The translations under genes and the position numbers were made by a program. From CAVTJL01 sp963735065 (GTDB lineage Bacteria; Pseudomonadota; Alphaproteobacteria; Geminicoccales; Geminicoccaceae): 64,000 nucleotides of DNA. The DNA lies in NCBI GenBank assembly GCA_963735065.1, contig CAVTJL010000006.1, forward strand, positions 62,001-126,000, in the 5' to 3' direction. Below, piece by piece: positions 1 to 8,704 of the stretch. Position 1 is the stretch's first letter; the number at the start of each line of letters is the position of its first letter. The notes below the pieces were generated by a model. It did no database searches. It was not told the DNA's origin and was given only the letters and a program-made list of their open reading frames with translations.

Positions 1-109
1 CGATGATCGAGCGAATCTCGCCGCGTGCCAGCTCGAAGTCGATATCGGCGTTGGCCACGAGACCCTGAAAGCGCTTGCCCAGGCCCTCGACCTCGAGCAG
101 CGCGCTCAT
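1..109 (-). CDS. livG: Liv-type ABC transporter ATP-binding protein, N-terminal fragment (second amide importer)
   Basis: Only the first 36 residues are in the window; the gene runs off the left edge. They begin MSALLEVEGLGKRFQGLVAN, the usual opening beta strand of a LivG/UrtD ATPase, and the window ends just before the Walker A loop. The start codon overlaps the stop of the upstream livM as ATGA, so the two are translationally coupled. By position it is the ATPase of the second branched-chain-amino-acid/urea-type importer of the amide operon. Family assignment rests on the short N-terminus and strong context; whether its motifs are intact cannot be seen. Confidence 0.85.
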   Translation of the reverse strand, partial: MSALLEVEGLGKRFQGLVANADIDFELARGEIRSII

Positions 110-1128
110 GGCACCGCGCTCCAGCGGCGCAGCGACCGGGCGAGGAACCCAGCAACGCCGCCGCGCAGCACGGTGATCGCGACGATGAACAGGAGACCCA
201 TGAAGAGCTGCCAGAGCGAGGGCGAGATGGCGCTCAGATAGTTGGAAAGCGACGACACCAGCACGCCGCCCAGGAAGGCCGCGAGCAGCGACTCGCGCCC
301 GGCCACCGCCACCCAGACCACGACCTCGGTCGAGAACAGGACGCCACCGAGCGAGGGGGCCACGAAGCCGGCATGCGTGGCGTAGAGGGCGCCGGCCATG
401 CCGGCGATGCCGCCCGAGAGCGCGAAGGCGGCGGTCTTGTAGAGTGGCGCGGCATAGCCCAGGGCCTCCATGCGCGCCTCGTTCTCGCGGATGCCGACCA
501 GGATCTTGCCGAAGCGGGCGCGCTGGACGAGCCGCAGGCCCAGATAGACCAGGGCGGCCACGGCGAGCACGAGGTAGTAGATCGGCACATCCTCGGTGAG
601 CTGCAGCTCGAAGCCGGGGAAGGTCAGGCTCATCCGGTTGATGAACATGCCGTTCCAGCCGCCGGTGATCTCCGACTGGCTCACCGCAATCTGCTCGACC
701 ATGATCGAGAGGGCGAGCGTGACGAGCACGAAGTAGCCGTCGCGGACGCCGGCGCTGAAGAGGAAGTAGCCGATGGCCGCAGCCAGCGCCGCGCAGACCA
801 GCACGGCGCACAGGATCCCCAGATAGGCGGGGTTAACCGGCAGCCCCTCGTGCCCCATGACCAGCCCGATGGCGTAGCCACCGATCGCGAAGAAGCCCGC
901 CTGCCCGAAGCTGAGGATGCCGCTGCCTCCCCAGAGCAGGCCCAGCGACATCGCCATCACGCCGAACAGCATGTACTGCGGCAGGATGTAGACGACGTAG
1001 CCCCCGGCCAGCAGGGGCAGGACGGCCAGGGCGGCGAGCACGAGGACGGCCAGCGGGACCTCGCCCAGGGTCCATGGCATCGGTCGATCGGCTGTATCGC
1101 GAGGCCCCGGGCTTCCGGTCACGCTCAT
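106..1128 (-). CDS. livM: Liv/Urt-type ABC transporter permease LivM (second amide importer)
   Basis: A 340-residue inner-membrane permease of the LivM/UrtC family, translocating a small polar substrate delivered by a periplasmic binding protein. A hydrophilic leader of about 20 residues precedes many hydrophobic segments. The family hallmark WGGSGILSFGQAGFFAIGGY lies near residues 65-85, and the loop following FGKILVGIRENEARMEALGY contacts the ATPase. It overlaps livH upstream (TGA within 1125-1128) and livG downstream, so the block is co-translated. Because it follows an amidase and a nitrilase-family gene, the likely cargo is a short amide or urea-like compound. The substrate is inferred from context only. 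Confidence 0.92.
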   Translation of the reverse strand: MSVTGSPGPRDTADRPMPWTLGEVPLAVLVLAALAVLPLLAGGYVVYILPQYMLFGVMAMSLGLLWGGSGILSFGQAGFFAIGGYAIGLVMGHEGLPVNPAYLGILCAVLVCAALAAAIGYFLFSAGVRDGYFVLVTLALSIMVEQIAVSQSEITGGWNGMFINRMSLTFPGFELQLTEDVPIYYLVLAVAALVYLGLRLVQRARFGKILVGIRENEARMEALGYAAPLYKTAAFALSGGIAGMAGALYATHAGFVAPSLGGVLFSTEVVVWVAVAGRESLLAAFLGGVLVSSLSNYLSAISPSLWQLFMGLLFIVAITVLRGGVAGFLARSLRRWSAVP

Positions 1129-1985
1129 CGCCTCGTCCCGATCAGGCCCGTCGGTCGGAAGCGCAGCAGCACGATGGCGAGCGCGAAGACGACGGTCTGG
1201 GCGAAGACCTGGCTCGAGACCAGCGCGAAGATCGTCTCCGACCCGCCGACGACGAAGCTTCCGACGAGCGTCCCCGCCAGGATCTGGCCGAGGCCGCCCA
1301 CCGTGACGGCGAAGAAGGAGCGGACGAGGAAGACGTTGCCGATATACGGATCGATGCTGAGCATCGGGCTGATCAGGGCGCCGGCGAGGCCTGCGAGAAA
1401 GGCGCCGGCGACAAAGACCTGCTTGTAGGCCAGACCGACGTCGAGCCCGAGCAGGCTCGCCATCTCGCGGTTCTGCACCAGCGCCCGGACCTTGATCCCG
1501 ATCCTGGTGCGAAAGAGAAGCACGGCCAGGACAAGGAGGACGAGGAGCGAGATCACCCCGACGAGCGAGCGGTAGGCAGGGAGCTCGAGGCCGAGGAGGT
1601 TGATCGTGTCGGGCAGCGGGTTGGGCACGTTGCGAAAGTCGGTGCCGAAGACGAGCTTGATGACCTCGGTCGCGACGAGGAAGAAGCCCCAGGTCAGCAG
1701 CAGCGTGTCGAATGGCTCGTCATAGAAGTGGCGGATGAGGACGTGCTCGAGCGCGAGACCGATGAGCCCGACGCCGACCGCCGCCAGCAGCACCGCGGGG
1801 ATGAAGGGCACGCCGTGGCTCGTGGTCCACCACATCAGGTAGGCGCCGAGCGTCAGCATCGCTCCATGGCCGAGGTTGATGACGCCGATGAGGCCGAAGA
1901 TCACGGCCAGGCCCGAGGCGGCGAGCGCCAGGACCAGGGTGATGAGCACGGCGTCGGCGACGACGCTGAGGGCAAAGGCGAGCAA
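1125..1985 (-). CDS. livH: Liv/Urt-type ABC transporter permease LivH (second amide importer)
   Basis: A 286-residue LivH/UrtB-type permease with about eight membrane segments. The opening helix pair carries GLAVIFGLIGVINLGHGAML, typical of the family. The chosen start is a TTG preceded at close spacing by GGAGGA; no better-placed ATG exists upstream. It partners the overlapping LivM to form the membrane channel of the second importer. Specificity cannot be read from the permease; amide or urea-type substrates are inferred from neighbours. Confidence 0.9.
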   Translation of the reverse strand: MLAFALSVVADAVLITLVLALAASGLAVIFGLIGVINLGHGAMLTLGAYLMWWTTSHGVPFIPAVLLAAVGVGLIGLALEHVLIRHFYDEPFDTLLLTWGFFLVATEVIKLVFGTDFRNVPNPLPDTINLLGLELPAYRSLVGVISLLVLLVLAVLLFRTRIGIKVRALVQNREMASLLGLDVGLAYKQVFVAGAFLAGLAGALISPMLSIDPYIGNVFLVRSFFAVTVGGLGQILAGTLVGSFVVGGSETIFALVSSQVFAQTVVFALAIVLLRFRPTGLIGTRR

Positions 1986-2037
1986 GGCTCCTCCAGGCGA
2001 AGGTCGGGCGGCCCCGCTTCGGGACCGCCCGGATGGG

Positions 2038-3291
2038 TCAGAGCGGCAACGACTTGCAGGCGGCAGGCTTGGGCTGCACCGAGGGCAACGCCTCGATCTG
2101 CTCGAACATGTCGTTGACGCCGGTCCAGCCCGGCCGCACCCGCATGAGGTAGGAAGGCAGCACCGCCTGGTTGTCCAGGGCCCGCATCGTCACGGGTCCC
2201 TGCGGCGCGCCTTCGAAGGTCAGCCCTTTCAGGGCCTCGCGCACCTTGGCGGTATCGGTCGACCCGGCCTTGGCGATGGCCATGGCCCCCATATGGGCCG
2301 CGTTGTACATGCCCACGCCCACCGTGTTCATCAGCGCGTCCTTGCCGTACTTGGCGAAGAAGCGCTCGAGGAACGCCTTGTTGTTCGGCTGGTCGATGGT
2401 CATGAAGTAGTCGAAGCTGACATAGGCGCCGGCCGAGACCTCCGGACCCAGGCCGCTCGTCACCACCTCCTCGTCGTCCACCGTCCAGAGCGTGATGTCC
2501 TTCGACATGCCGGCGGCGTGGAACTGGCGGCGGAAATTCACCGTGTCGGAGCCGGTCAGCGAGTGGAACACCACCTCGGTCCCGGCGCTCTTGATGTCGC
2601 GCAGCACCGAATCGTACTGCGGCGTGTTGAAGGGGATGTAGACCTCGCCGACGACCTGGCCGCCCAGCTCGTTGAATTTCTCCTTGAACATCTTGTTCGT
2701 CTCGCGAGGCCAGGCGTAGTCCGAGCCGATCAGGAAGAACTTCTTGCCGTGGTTCTTCATGATGTAGTCGATGAACGGCCAGACCTGCTGCGACGGCTCG
2801 GGGCCGAACATGAAGATGTTCTTGTTGCACACGCCGGGGAAGAATTCCTGGCTCTGGCCTTCGTACCAGGTGGGGTAGAGCAGGAGCTTGCCGGTCTGCT
2901 GGACGACCGGGCCCGCCGCGTTGCGCTCGGCCGAGGAGAAGGTTCCGGCGAGGAGATCGACGCGCTCCTGGCGGACCAGCCGGTTCGCCTGCTCGACGAC
3001 GATGCGCGGCTCGGTCTTGCTGTCGCCCACCACGATCTCGATCTGCCGGCCGAGCACGCCACCGGCCTTGTTGATCTCGTCGACGGCGAGCTCGAAGCCC
3101 GCGAAGTGGGCCTTGCCATAGACCGTCCAGGCACCCGTCAGAGGCGAGATGACCCCGATCCGGATCGGGGTCGCGGCCCATGCATGCCGGATCGTCCACG
3201 GCATCGCCACCGCGGCGGTGCCTGCGGTGGCGAGCGAGCCCAGCACGGTACGCCTCGTGACGCCGTTCTTGCGGAGGGTGACCTTCACCAT
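2038..3291 (-). CDS. Periplasmic substrate-binding protein, urea/short-chain amide type (second importer)
   Basis: A 417-residue type 1 periplasmic binding protein of the UrtA/FmdD/AmiC group. The N-terminus has a twin-arginine signal (TRRTVLGSLATAG) followed by a hydrophobic stretch and an AWA-type cleavage site near residue 40, so the protein is exported folded. Mature sequence begins IRIGVISPLTGAWTVYG, the first strand of the Leu/Ile/Val-binding fold. LYPTWYEGQ and IGSDYAWPRETN are characteristic of amide/urea binders rather than amino-acid binders. It lies between the nitrilase-family amidase and livH, and feeds the LivH-LivM-LivG importer to its left. Confidence 0.9.
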   Translation of the reverse strand: MVKVTLRKNGVTRRTVLGSLATAGTAAVAMPWTIRHAWAATPIRIGVISPLTGAWTVYGKAHFAGFELAVDEINKAGGVLGRQIEIVVGDSKTEPRIVVEQANRLVRQERVDLLAGTFSSAERNAAGPVVQQTGKLLLYPTWYEGQSQEFFPGVCNKNIFMFGPEPSQQVWPFIDYIMKNHGKKFFLIGSDYAWPRETNKMFKEKFNELGGQVVGEVYIPFNTPQYDSVLRDIKSAGTEVVFHSLTGSDTVNFRRQFHAAGMSKDITLWTVDDEEVVTSGLGPEVSAGAYVSFDYFMTIDQPNNKAFLERFFAKYGKDALMNTVGVGMYNAAHMGAMAIAKAGSTDTAKVREALKGLTFEGAPQGPVTMRALDNQAVLPSYLMRVRPGWTGVNDMFEQIEALPSVQPKPAACKSLPL

Positions 3292-3321
3292 CTTCTTGTC
3301 TTCCTTCTCTCGGGGGTCGGC

Positions 3322-4209
3322 TCAGTACCAGCCCGGCTTGGCGCCGGTGCCCAGCATCTCATCATAGACGTCGGTGCGACGGTCGCGCAGAACCTGATTG
3401 TACTCGTTCCAGTTCCGCTTGCGCCTCGCGTCGGCGAGGTTGCAGTCGGCGTAGATGATCTCCTCCGCGGTCCGGCTCGCCGGCCCGGCGACGGGCCATC
3501 CGGTGTAGGAGACGACGAGGCTCTGGCCGATGAAGGGCTGGCCGCGCTCGGTGCCGACGCGGTCGGCGGCCGCGATGAAGACCGAGTTGGTATGGGCCGC
3601 GCTCATGCAGAGAATGTTGGCCATCGCCTCCCGGTTTGGGTCCTGCCCGGGGATAGGCACCCAGTTGGTCGAGATGCAGATGATGTCGGCTCCCTGCAGC
3701 GCGCACAGCCGGTAGCCCTCGGGGAACCAACCATCGTAGCAGATGAGCGCCCCGACGCGTCCGATCGGCGTGCCCCAGACCGGAAAGCCGAGATTGCCGG
3801 GCTCGAAGAACAGGTTCTCCTCGTTCCACAGATGCACCTTGCGGAACGTCCCGATCGGACCTTCGGGGCCGACGAAGGCGGCCGAGTTGTAAAGAAGATC
3901 GCCGTCGCGCTCGCAGATGCCGGCCGAGATGTAGAGCCCATGGTCGCGCGCGAGGCGGGCCCAGGTCTGCACGGTCTGGCCGTCCGGGATGGCCTCGGCG
4001 AGCGCGAACGCCTCGTCCCGGCTCTCGAACACGTAACCGGAGTTGCACAGCTCCGGCAGGACCACGAGCCGGGCGCCGTTCGCCGCCGCCTCCTCGATGA
4101 GCGCGACGCCCTTGGCGACATTGGCCGACTTGTCCCCGACATGCGGCTCCATCTGGACGCATGCGACGCGGACGACGGCCTCGTGGCGCCCCTTGCGGTC
4201 CTCTGCCAT
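3322..4209 (-). CDS. Nitrilase-superfamily amidase (carbon-nitrogen hydrolase)
   Basis: A 295-residue cytoplasmic hydrolase of the nitrilase superfamily. The catalytic triad is complete: Glu53 in VLPELCNSGY, Lys124 in FRKVHLWNEE and Cys157 in ALICYDGWFPE. The start is the ATG at 4209, 14 bases after the fmdA stop; the same frame stays open far upstream, so an automatic call could wrongly fuse it to fmdA. Superfamily members hydrolyse aliphatic amides, formamide, N-carbamoyl compounds or nitriles. The fmdA neighbour and amide importers favour an amide or carbamoyl substrate. Amidase versus nitrilase cannot be settled from sequence alone. Confidence 0.9.
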   Translation of the reverse strand: MAEDRKGRHEAVVRVACVQMEPHVGDKSANVAKGVALIEEAAANGARLVVLPELCNSGYVFESRDEAFALAEAIPDGQTVQTWARLARDHGLYISAGICERDGDLLYNSAAFVGPEGPIGTFRKVHLWNEENLFFEPGNLGFPVWGTPIGRVGALICYDGWFPEGYRLCALQGADIICISTNWVPIPGQDPNREAMANILCMSAAHTNSVFIAAADRVGTERGQPFIGQSLVVSYTGWPVAGPASRTAEEIIYADCNLADARRKRNWNEYNQVLRDRRTDVYDEMLGTGAKPGWY

Positions 4210-4223
4210 CGCCAAGCCCTCCC

Positions 4224-5211
4224 TCAGCTGAGGTAGCTCTTCAGGATCGACGCGCCGAGCGTGTATTTCGGGTCCACCATGTTGCCCAGCCGCACCCGGC
4301 CTGCCTGGGTCAGCAAGAAGTATGCCTCGCTCTCCTCGAAGCCGAAGTCGCTCACGAGCCAGCGGGTCAGCTCGCGATAGGCGATGCGCGCCGCGTCCTC
4401 CATCGGCCTGGCACTGCCCAGCGTCATGAGGAAGCGCTCGTTCTCGAGCCGCGGCCAGGCGATCTGCCAGCCCTTGATGAGGTCGACATGGATGGTGACG
4501 GTGGCCGGGATCTCGACCGCCACGCCGCACAGCTCGCCGTCGCCCTGTGTCCCATGGCAGTCGCCGAGGAAAGAGATAAGCGTCCTTGTGCAGGACCGGG
4601 AAGTAGAGAATGGCGCCGGGGGCGACGTCTGGCACGTCCATGTTGCCGCCCCAATAGTCGGGTTGCAGCGAGCTCACGGCCTCGATCTCGGGCGCCACGC
4701 CCAGCGTGCCGATGAAGGGCTCATAGGGCAGCGTTATCTTCTCATTGAACTTGATGCCCTGCTCGGTGACCTCCATCTTCTTGACCCGCTCCTCGAGCGG
4801 CTGGTTCAGGAGCGCCGTGGCGGTGGTGGCGACGAGGCCGCCGAACTCGGTGATCAGCGCCGTCGTGCCGACCGGCTGGGGACCGCGCGGCTTGATGCTG
4901 TGGATATGCACGCAGAGCACGTCGCCCTTCTCCGCACCCTCGACCGCGATCGGGCCGCATTGGGGATTGAGGAAGGGGACGTTCAGCTTCTCGCTCGGCT
5001 TGTCGCTCTCGCTCTTGATCGCGCCCTCGAAGGCGTCCTGCGTCTCCGCGATCACGAGATCGCCCGGCTTGATCCGCATCACCGGCTCGGCATAGGCGCC
5101 ATAGACATAGTGATAGCGGCCCTGCACGGCCTCGGTCAGCTGGTGCGCCTTGCCGGCCTTGCCCTTCGCCACGCCCTTGCGGGCCATGTAGGAGGTCTCG
5201 AGCCACGTCAT
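4224..5211 (-). pseudogene. fmdA: Acetamidase/formamidase FmdA, single frameshift
   Basis: The FmdA/AmdA family hydrolyses formamide or acetamide to ammonia and the acid. Reading from the ATG at 5211, conserved sequence runs to GAILYFPVLHKDA (about residue 210); the frame is then lost. It resumes one base later as ISFLGDCHGTQGDGELCG and continues in family-like sequence to the stop at 4224. The break lies at 4579-4582, where one extra base (for example a T in GCTTATC) explains it. Removing it gives 328 residues, a normal length for short members. Either a genuine lesion or a sequence error. It sits between the first importer and the nitrilase-family amidase, in the same direction as both. Confidence 0.85.
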
Positions 5212-5240
5212 CGGAATGCTCCCTGTGAGACGCGAGAAAG

Positions 5241-5948
5241 TCAGATGGCGAGGAACTCGGCGACACGCTCGGTGTCGCGCAGCTCCTCGCGGGTGATGGA
5301 TGCCACGACCCGGCCCTTGTCCAGGACGTAGGCACGATGCGCCGCCGTCTGCATCAGATCGATGTTCTGCTCGACGATCAGAACGCCGATCGGCTTGCGC
5401 GTCACGATCTCGGCGATGAAGGCGCCGATCTCCTGAACGATCGAGGGCTGGACGCCGTCCGAGGGCTCGTCGAGGAGCAAAAGCTCGGGGCCATTCACGA
5501 GCGCCCTGGCGATCGCCAGCATCTCCTGCTGGCCGCCCGAGAGCGTCCCGCCGCGCTGGCGCGCCCGCTCCTTGAGAAAAGGAAAGTAGCCGTAGACCTC
5601 GTCCAGCGCGAAGCGGCCGGCACCGGCGCTCACGAACTGGCCCATGCGCAGATTGTCCAGCACCGACATGTGCGGGAAGATCTCGCGCCCTTGCGGGACA
5701 TAGCCCATGCCGCGCCGCGCCCGTCGGTCGGCGCTCTCGGACGTGACGTCCTCGCCCTTGAAGCTGATCCGGCCCTGTCGCGCGCGCAGCAGGCCGATGA
5801 CGCTCCGCATCAGCGTGCTCTTGCCGACACCGTTGCGGCCCAGCACGCCCACGACCTCGCCGCGCTCGACATTGATGCTCACACCCTGGACGACGTCGCC
5901 GGTGGCGTAGCCGGCGCGGAGGGCGGAGACCTCGAGGATGCCCGCCAT
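5241..5948 (-). CDS. livF: Liv-type ABC transporter ATP-binding protein LivF/UrtE (first amide importer)
   Basis: A 235-residue ATPase powering the first amide/urea-type importer. Walker A (GRNGVGKST), signature (LSGGQQEML), Walker B (LLLLDEPSDGV) and a GVLIVEQN region characteristic of the LivF/UrtE branch are all present. I place the start at the ATG at 5948, one base after the upstream livG stop; the longer open frame would overlap livG by about 30 bases and adds no family sequence. It is the fifth gene of the transporter block and lies directly upstream of fmdA. Confidence 0.93.
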   Translation of the reverse strand: MAGILEVSALRAGYATGDVVQGVSINVERGEVVGVLGRNGVGKSTLMRSVIGLLRARQGRISFKGEDVTSESADRRARRGMGYVPQGREIFPHMSVLDNLRMGQFVSAGAGRFALDEVYGYFPFLKERARQRGGTLSGGQQEMLAIARALVNGPELLLLDEPSDGVQPSIVQEIGAFIAEIVTRKPIGVLIVEQNIDLMQTAAHRAYVLDKGRVVASITREELRDTERVAEFLAI

Positions 5949-5949
5949 C

Positions 5950-6669
5950 TCAGGCACGCCCCAGATAGATGCGGCGCACATCGTCGTGGGCGGTGATCTC
6001 GTCCACGGTGCCCTCCGCGAAGATCCTGCCCTGGTGCAGCACGGTGACCCGCTGGGCCACCTCGCGCACGAAGGCGATGTCGTGCTCGACCACCACGATG
6101 GTGAGGCCGCTCTGGTTCAGATGCTGCAGCACGCGCGCCGTCTGCAGCGTCTCCTCGGGCGACAGGCCGGCCGTCGGCTCGTCCAGCAGCAGGATGTCCG
6201 GGCCGCCCGCCAGCACCATGGCGATCTCGAGCCACTGGAGCCGGTGGTGCGGCAGCTCGCGCGCGATCGTGTCGGCCTCCTCCTCGAGCCCAAAAAGATC
6301 GAGGGCGTAGCGGAAGCGCTCCTCGGCGGCTGACGACCGGCCGGCGCCTATGGGCAGCGGGATCTCGAGATTCTGCCGCACATTGAGGGCGTGGTAGGCC
6401 CGGTTGGTCTGGAAGGTGAGGCCCAGGCCGAGCCGGACACGCTTGAACGCCGGCAGCCGTGTCACCTCGGTTCCCTTGAGGAGGACGCTGCCACCATCCG
6501 GGGGATAGATCCCGCAAAGCAGGGCGAACAGGGTCGACTTGCCGGCGCCGTTCGGGCCGATGATGCAGCGCAGCTCGCCTTCGCCGACGGCGAGCGACAC
6601 GCTGTCGGTCGCGACGACCCCGCCGAACCGCTTCGCGAGCTCCCGGGTCGCGAGAATAGCCTCGACCAT
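5950..6669 (-). CDS. livG: Liv-type ABC transporter ATP-binding protein LivG/UrtD (first amide importer)
   Basis: A 239-residue ATPase of the LivG/UrtD branch. Walker A is GPNGAGKST, the Q-loop region reads LGLTFQTNRAY, Walker B is ILLLDEPTAGL and the H-loop is VVEHDIAF. The signature is unusual: the expected LSxGQ is replaced by LPHHR immediately before LQWLEIAMVLA. Catalytic residues on the Walker side are intact, so the partner LivF may supply the canonical signature for one site. It is one base downstream of livM. Confidence 0.93.
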   Translation of the reverse strand: MVEAILATRELAKRFGGVVATDSVSLAVGEGELRCIIGPNGAGKSTLFALLCGIYPPDGGSVLLKGTEVTRLPAFKRVRLGLGLTFQTNRAYHALNVRQNLEIPLPIGAGRSSAAEERFRYALDLFGLEEEADTIARELPHHRLQWLEIAMVLAGGPDILLLDEPTAGLSPEETLQTARVLQHLNQSGLTIVVVEHDIAFVREVAQRVTVLHQGRIFAEGTVDEITAHDDVRRIYLGRA

Positions 6670-6670
6670 C

Positions 6671-7720
6671 TCAGCGGCTCCCTGCGTCGGGTGTGAGAGC
6701 CGCGCGCCAGCCGCGCCGCGGCAGCTCGCGCGCCAGGGTGACGATGATGCCGCGTGGGAAGAACATCATCACCAGCACGAGGAGCGCGCCCGTGATGACC
6801 ATCGCATACTGGTTGCCGGTCGAGGACAGGGTGTAGTTGAGCCAGTTCAGCGCATAGGTCGAGATCGCCACGGCCAGGAGGCTGTCCCTCCCGCCGACCG
6901 CCACCCAGATCACCGGCAGCGCCGCCTGCAGCAGGCCCACCTGCGAGGGCGTGATGTAGTTGCCCCACTGGACGTAGAGCAGCCCCGACACGCCGGCGAG
7001 GACGGCCGCCAGCACGAAGACGCCCAGCTGACGGGCGCGGATGTCGTAGCCCAGAAGCTCGGTGCGCAATGCGTCCTCGCGGATCGCCAGCATCACGCGC
7101 CCGCTCCTCGAGCCCACGAGCGCCCGGCAGCCGAGGAAGCAGATCAGCACGACGATCAGCGTGTAGTAGTAGAAAGAATAGCCCATGAAGACGAGCTGGC
7201 CGATCTGGAAGGTCGGAATGCCCGTCATGCCGTTGTAGCCGCCCAGCTGCACCGCGCCGACGCGCCACTGATAGCCCGCCGTCTGGCCGAGGAAGGTCTC
7301 CAGCAGCAGCGTGAACACGAGCGTGAGGATCGGCGTGATCCACATCTGCACGCGGGCATAAAAGACGAAGTAGCCGAAGATGGCCGAGACGATCGCGCAG
7401 GCGGCAAGCCCGCCCAGCGAGCCCACGATCGGGCCCCAGGAATAGGCGGTGAGGTTGCCGCCGATGATGCCGTAGAGATAGCCGGCGATGCCGAAATAGG
7501 CGACCTGGCCGAAGCTCAGGACGCCGCAATAGCCCCAGAGCAGCGCTAGGCCCAGCGCCATCGGGATGTTCGAGAGATAGTACGCCATATTCGTGGCGTC
7601 GAAGTCGCTCATGAAGTTGGCGTAGTAGAAGAGCAGGGCGACGGCGATGGCGAAGCCGCCCCAGTACCAGGCCGACTGCCCGATGTCCTCGGGGCCGGTG
7701 AAGAGGCGCAGCGCTCGCAT
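6671..7720 (-). CDS. livM: Liv/Urt-type ABC transporter permease LivM (first amide importer)
   Basis: A 349-residue LivM/UrtC-type permease with about nine to ten membrane helices. The hallmark LLWGYCGVLSFGQVAYFGIA appears near residue 60, and the cytoplasmic coupling loop (SRSGRVMLAIREDALRTELL) is present. It is separated from livH by three bases and from livG by one, so the block is surely one transcript. It is a paralogue of the LivM at 106-1128, but the two are clearly diverged, so the second importer is not a recent duplication. Confidence 0.92.
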   Translation of the reverse strand: MRALRLFTGPEDIGQSAWYWGGFAIAVALLFYYANFMSDFDATNMAYYLSNIPMALGLALLWGYCGVLSFGQVAYFGIAGYLYGIIGGNLTAYSWGPIVGSLGGLAACAIVSAIFGYFVFYARVQMWITPILTLVFTLLLETFLGQTAGYQWRVGAVQLGGYNGMTGIPTFQIGQLVFMGYSFYYYTLIVVLICFLGCRALVGSRSGRVMLAIREDALRTELLGYDIRARQLGVFVLAAVLAGVSGLLYVQWGNYITPSQVGLLQAALPVIWVAVGGRDSLLAVAISTYALNWLNYTLSSTGNQYAMVITGALLVLVMMFFPRGIIVTLARELPRRGWRAALTPDAGSR

Positions 7721-7723
7721 GGG

Positions 7724-8617
7724 CTAGACCAGCCTCGTGCGCTGGTCGAGCCGGCGCTGGATGAAGGCAGAGATGCCGTCCGGCATCAGCCGGATGATGA
7801 TGAGCGCGGCCAGGAGCAGCGCCACCGTGCCGAGGAAGGCTCCAAAGAGGAAGCCCACCGGCGTCTTGATGAGCGACAGCAGCACGCTGCTCCCCACCGC
7901 CCCGGCAATGACGTTGGCGGCGCCGCCAACGACCACCGTGATGAAGGCCGGGGCCACGAACTGCTGGCCCATATAGGGTGCGATCGAGGTCGTGGGCGCC
8001 AGAAGGGCGCCGCTGAAGCCGGCGAGACCGGCGCCGAGGCTGAAGGTCAGCGTGTAGACGCGGCGGGTGTCGACGCCGAGCGCCCGGGCCATCGCGGGGT
8101 TCTGCATCGTGGCTCTCGCCTGAAGGCCAAAGGTCGTGCGGTTGTAGAGCCACCACAGGCCCACCACGACCAGCACCGAGATCAGGATCAAAGCGATCCA
8201 ATAGTCCGAGAAGGAGTACTGGCCGACCGAGAAGGAGCCGCCGGGTATGGGGATCGACGGCAGGAACGGGCCGAACAGGATGAGCGTGCCTTGACCCAGG
8301 ATCAGGCTGATCCCCCAGGTGACGACGAGAGCACCCAGCTCACGGCCATAGAACTGCCGCACCACCAGCCGCTCGAGGATGGCACCGAAGATCGCCACCA
8401 CCACGAAGGCCAGGATCACCGCCACGGGAAAGGGCACGCCACGGTGATAGGTGAGCGAGGCCGTATAGGCGCCCATCATCATCAGCTCACCATGGGCGAG
8501 GTTGATGATGTTCATCATCCCCAGGATGACGATGAGGCCCAGCGCAGAGAGGAGGAGATAGGACCCGTTGGTCCCGAGCTGGTAGAGGACGCTCGCCGCG
8601 ACCGCCAGTCCGTCCAT
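7724..8617 (-). CDS. livH: Liv/Urt-type ABC transporter permease LivH (first amide importer)
   Basis: A 297-residue LivH/UrtB-type permease. The diagnostic segment ALGLIVILGMMNIINLAHGE lies near residues 25-45. Sequence toward the C-terminus (FVAPAFITVVVGGAANVIAG) also fits the urea/amide branch. The ATG at 8617 has a GGAG element a few bases upstream. It follows the binding protein at 8705-10228 by an 87-base gap. It pairs with LivM at 6671-7720 to form the importer channel. Confidence 0.92.
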   Translation of the reverse strand: MDGLAVAASVLYQLGTNGSYLLLSALGLIVILGMMNIINLAHGELMMMGAYTASLTYHRGVPFPVAVILAFVVVAIFGAILERLVVRQFYGRELGALVVTWGISLILGQGTLILFGPFLPSIPIPGGSFSVGQYSFSDYWIALILISVLVVVGLWWLYNRTTFGLQARATMQNPAMARALGVDTRRVYTLTFSLGAGLAGFSGALLAPTTSIAPYMGQQFVAPAFITVVVGGAANVIAGAVGSSVLLSLIKTPVGFLFGAFLGTVALLLAALIIIRLMPDGISAFIQRRLDQRTRLV

Positions 8618-8704
8618 CAGTAGCTCCGTTCGGGACGGCGAGACAGCCGGTCACGCCCGAAGGCGCGACCGGCCCTCACCGGACGTTGAGGGTCCGGGCG
8701 AAGC

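Noticed and set aside
1876..4236. 786-residue plus-strand open frame
   Set aside because: Antisense to the binding-protein and nitrilase-family genes; no domain features.
3322..5211. A single 629-residue amidase-nitrilase fusion protein
   Set aside because: Residues between the two recognisable domains read as shadow sequence; the true FmdA C-terminus lies in another frame and the nitrilase-family gene has its own ATG.
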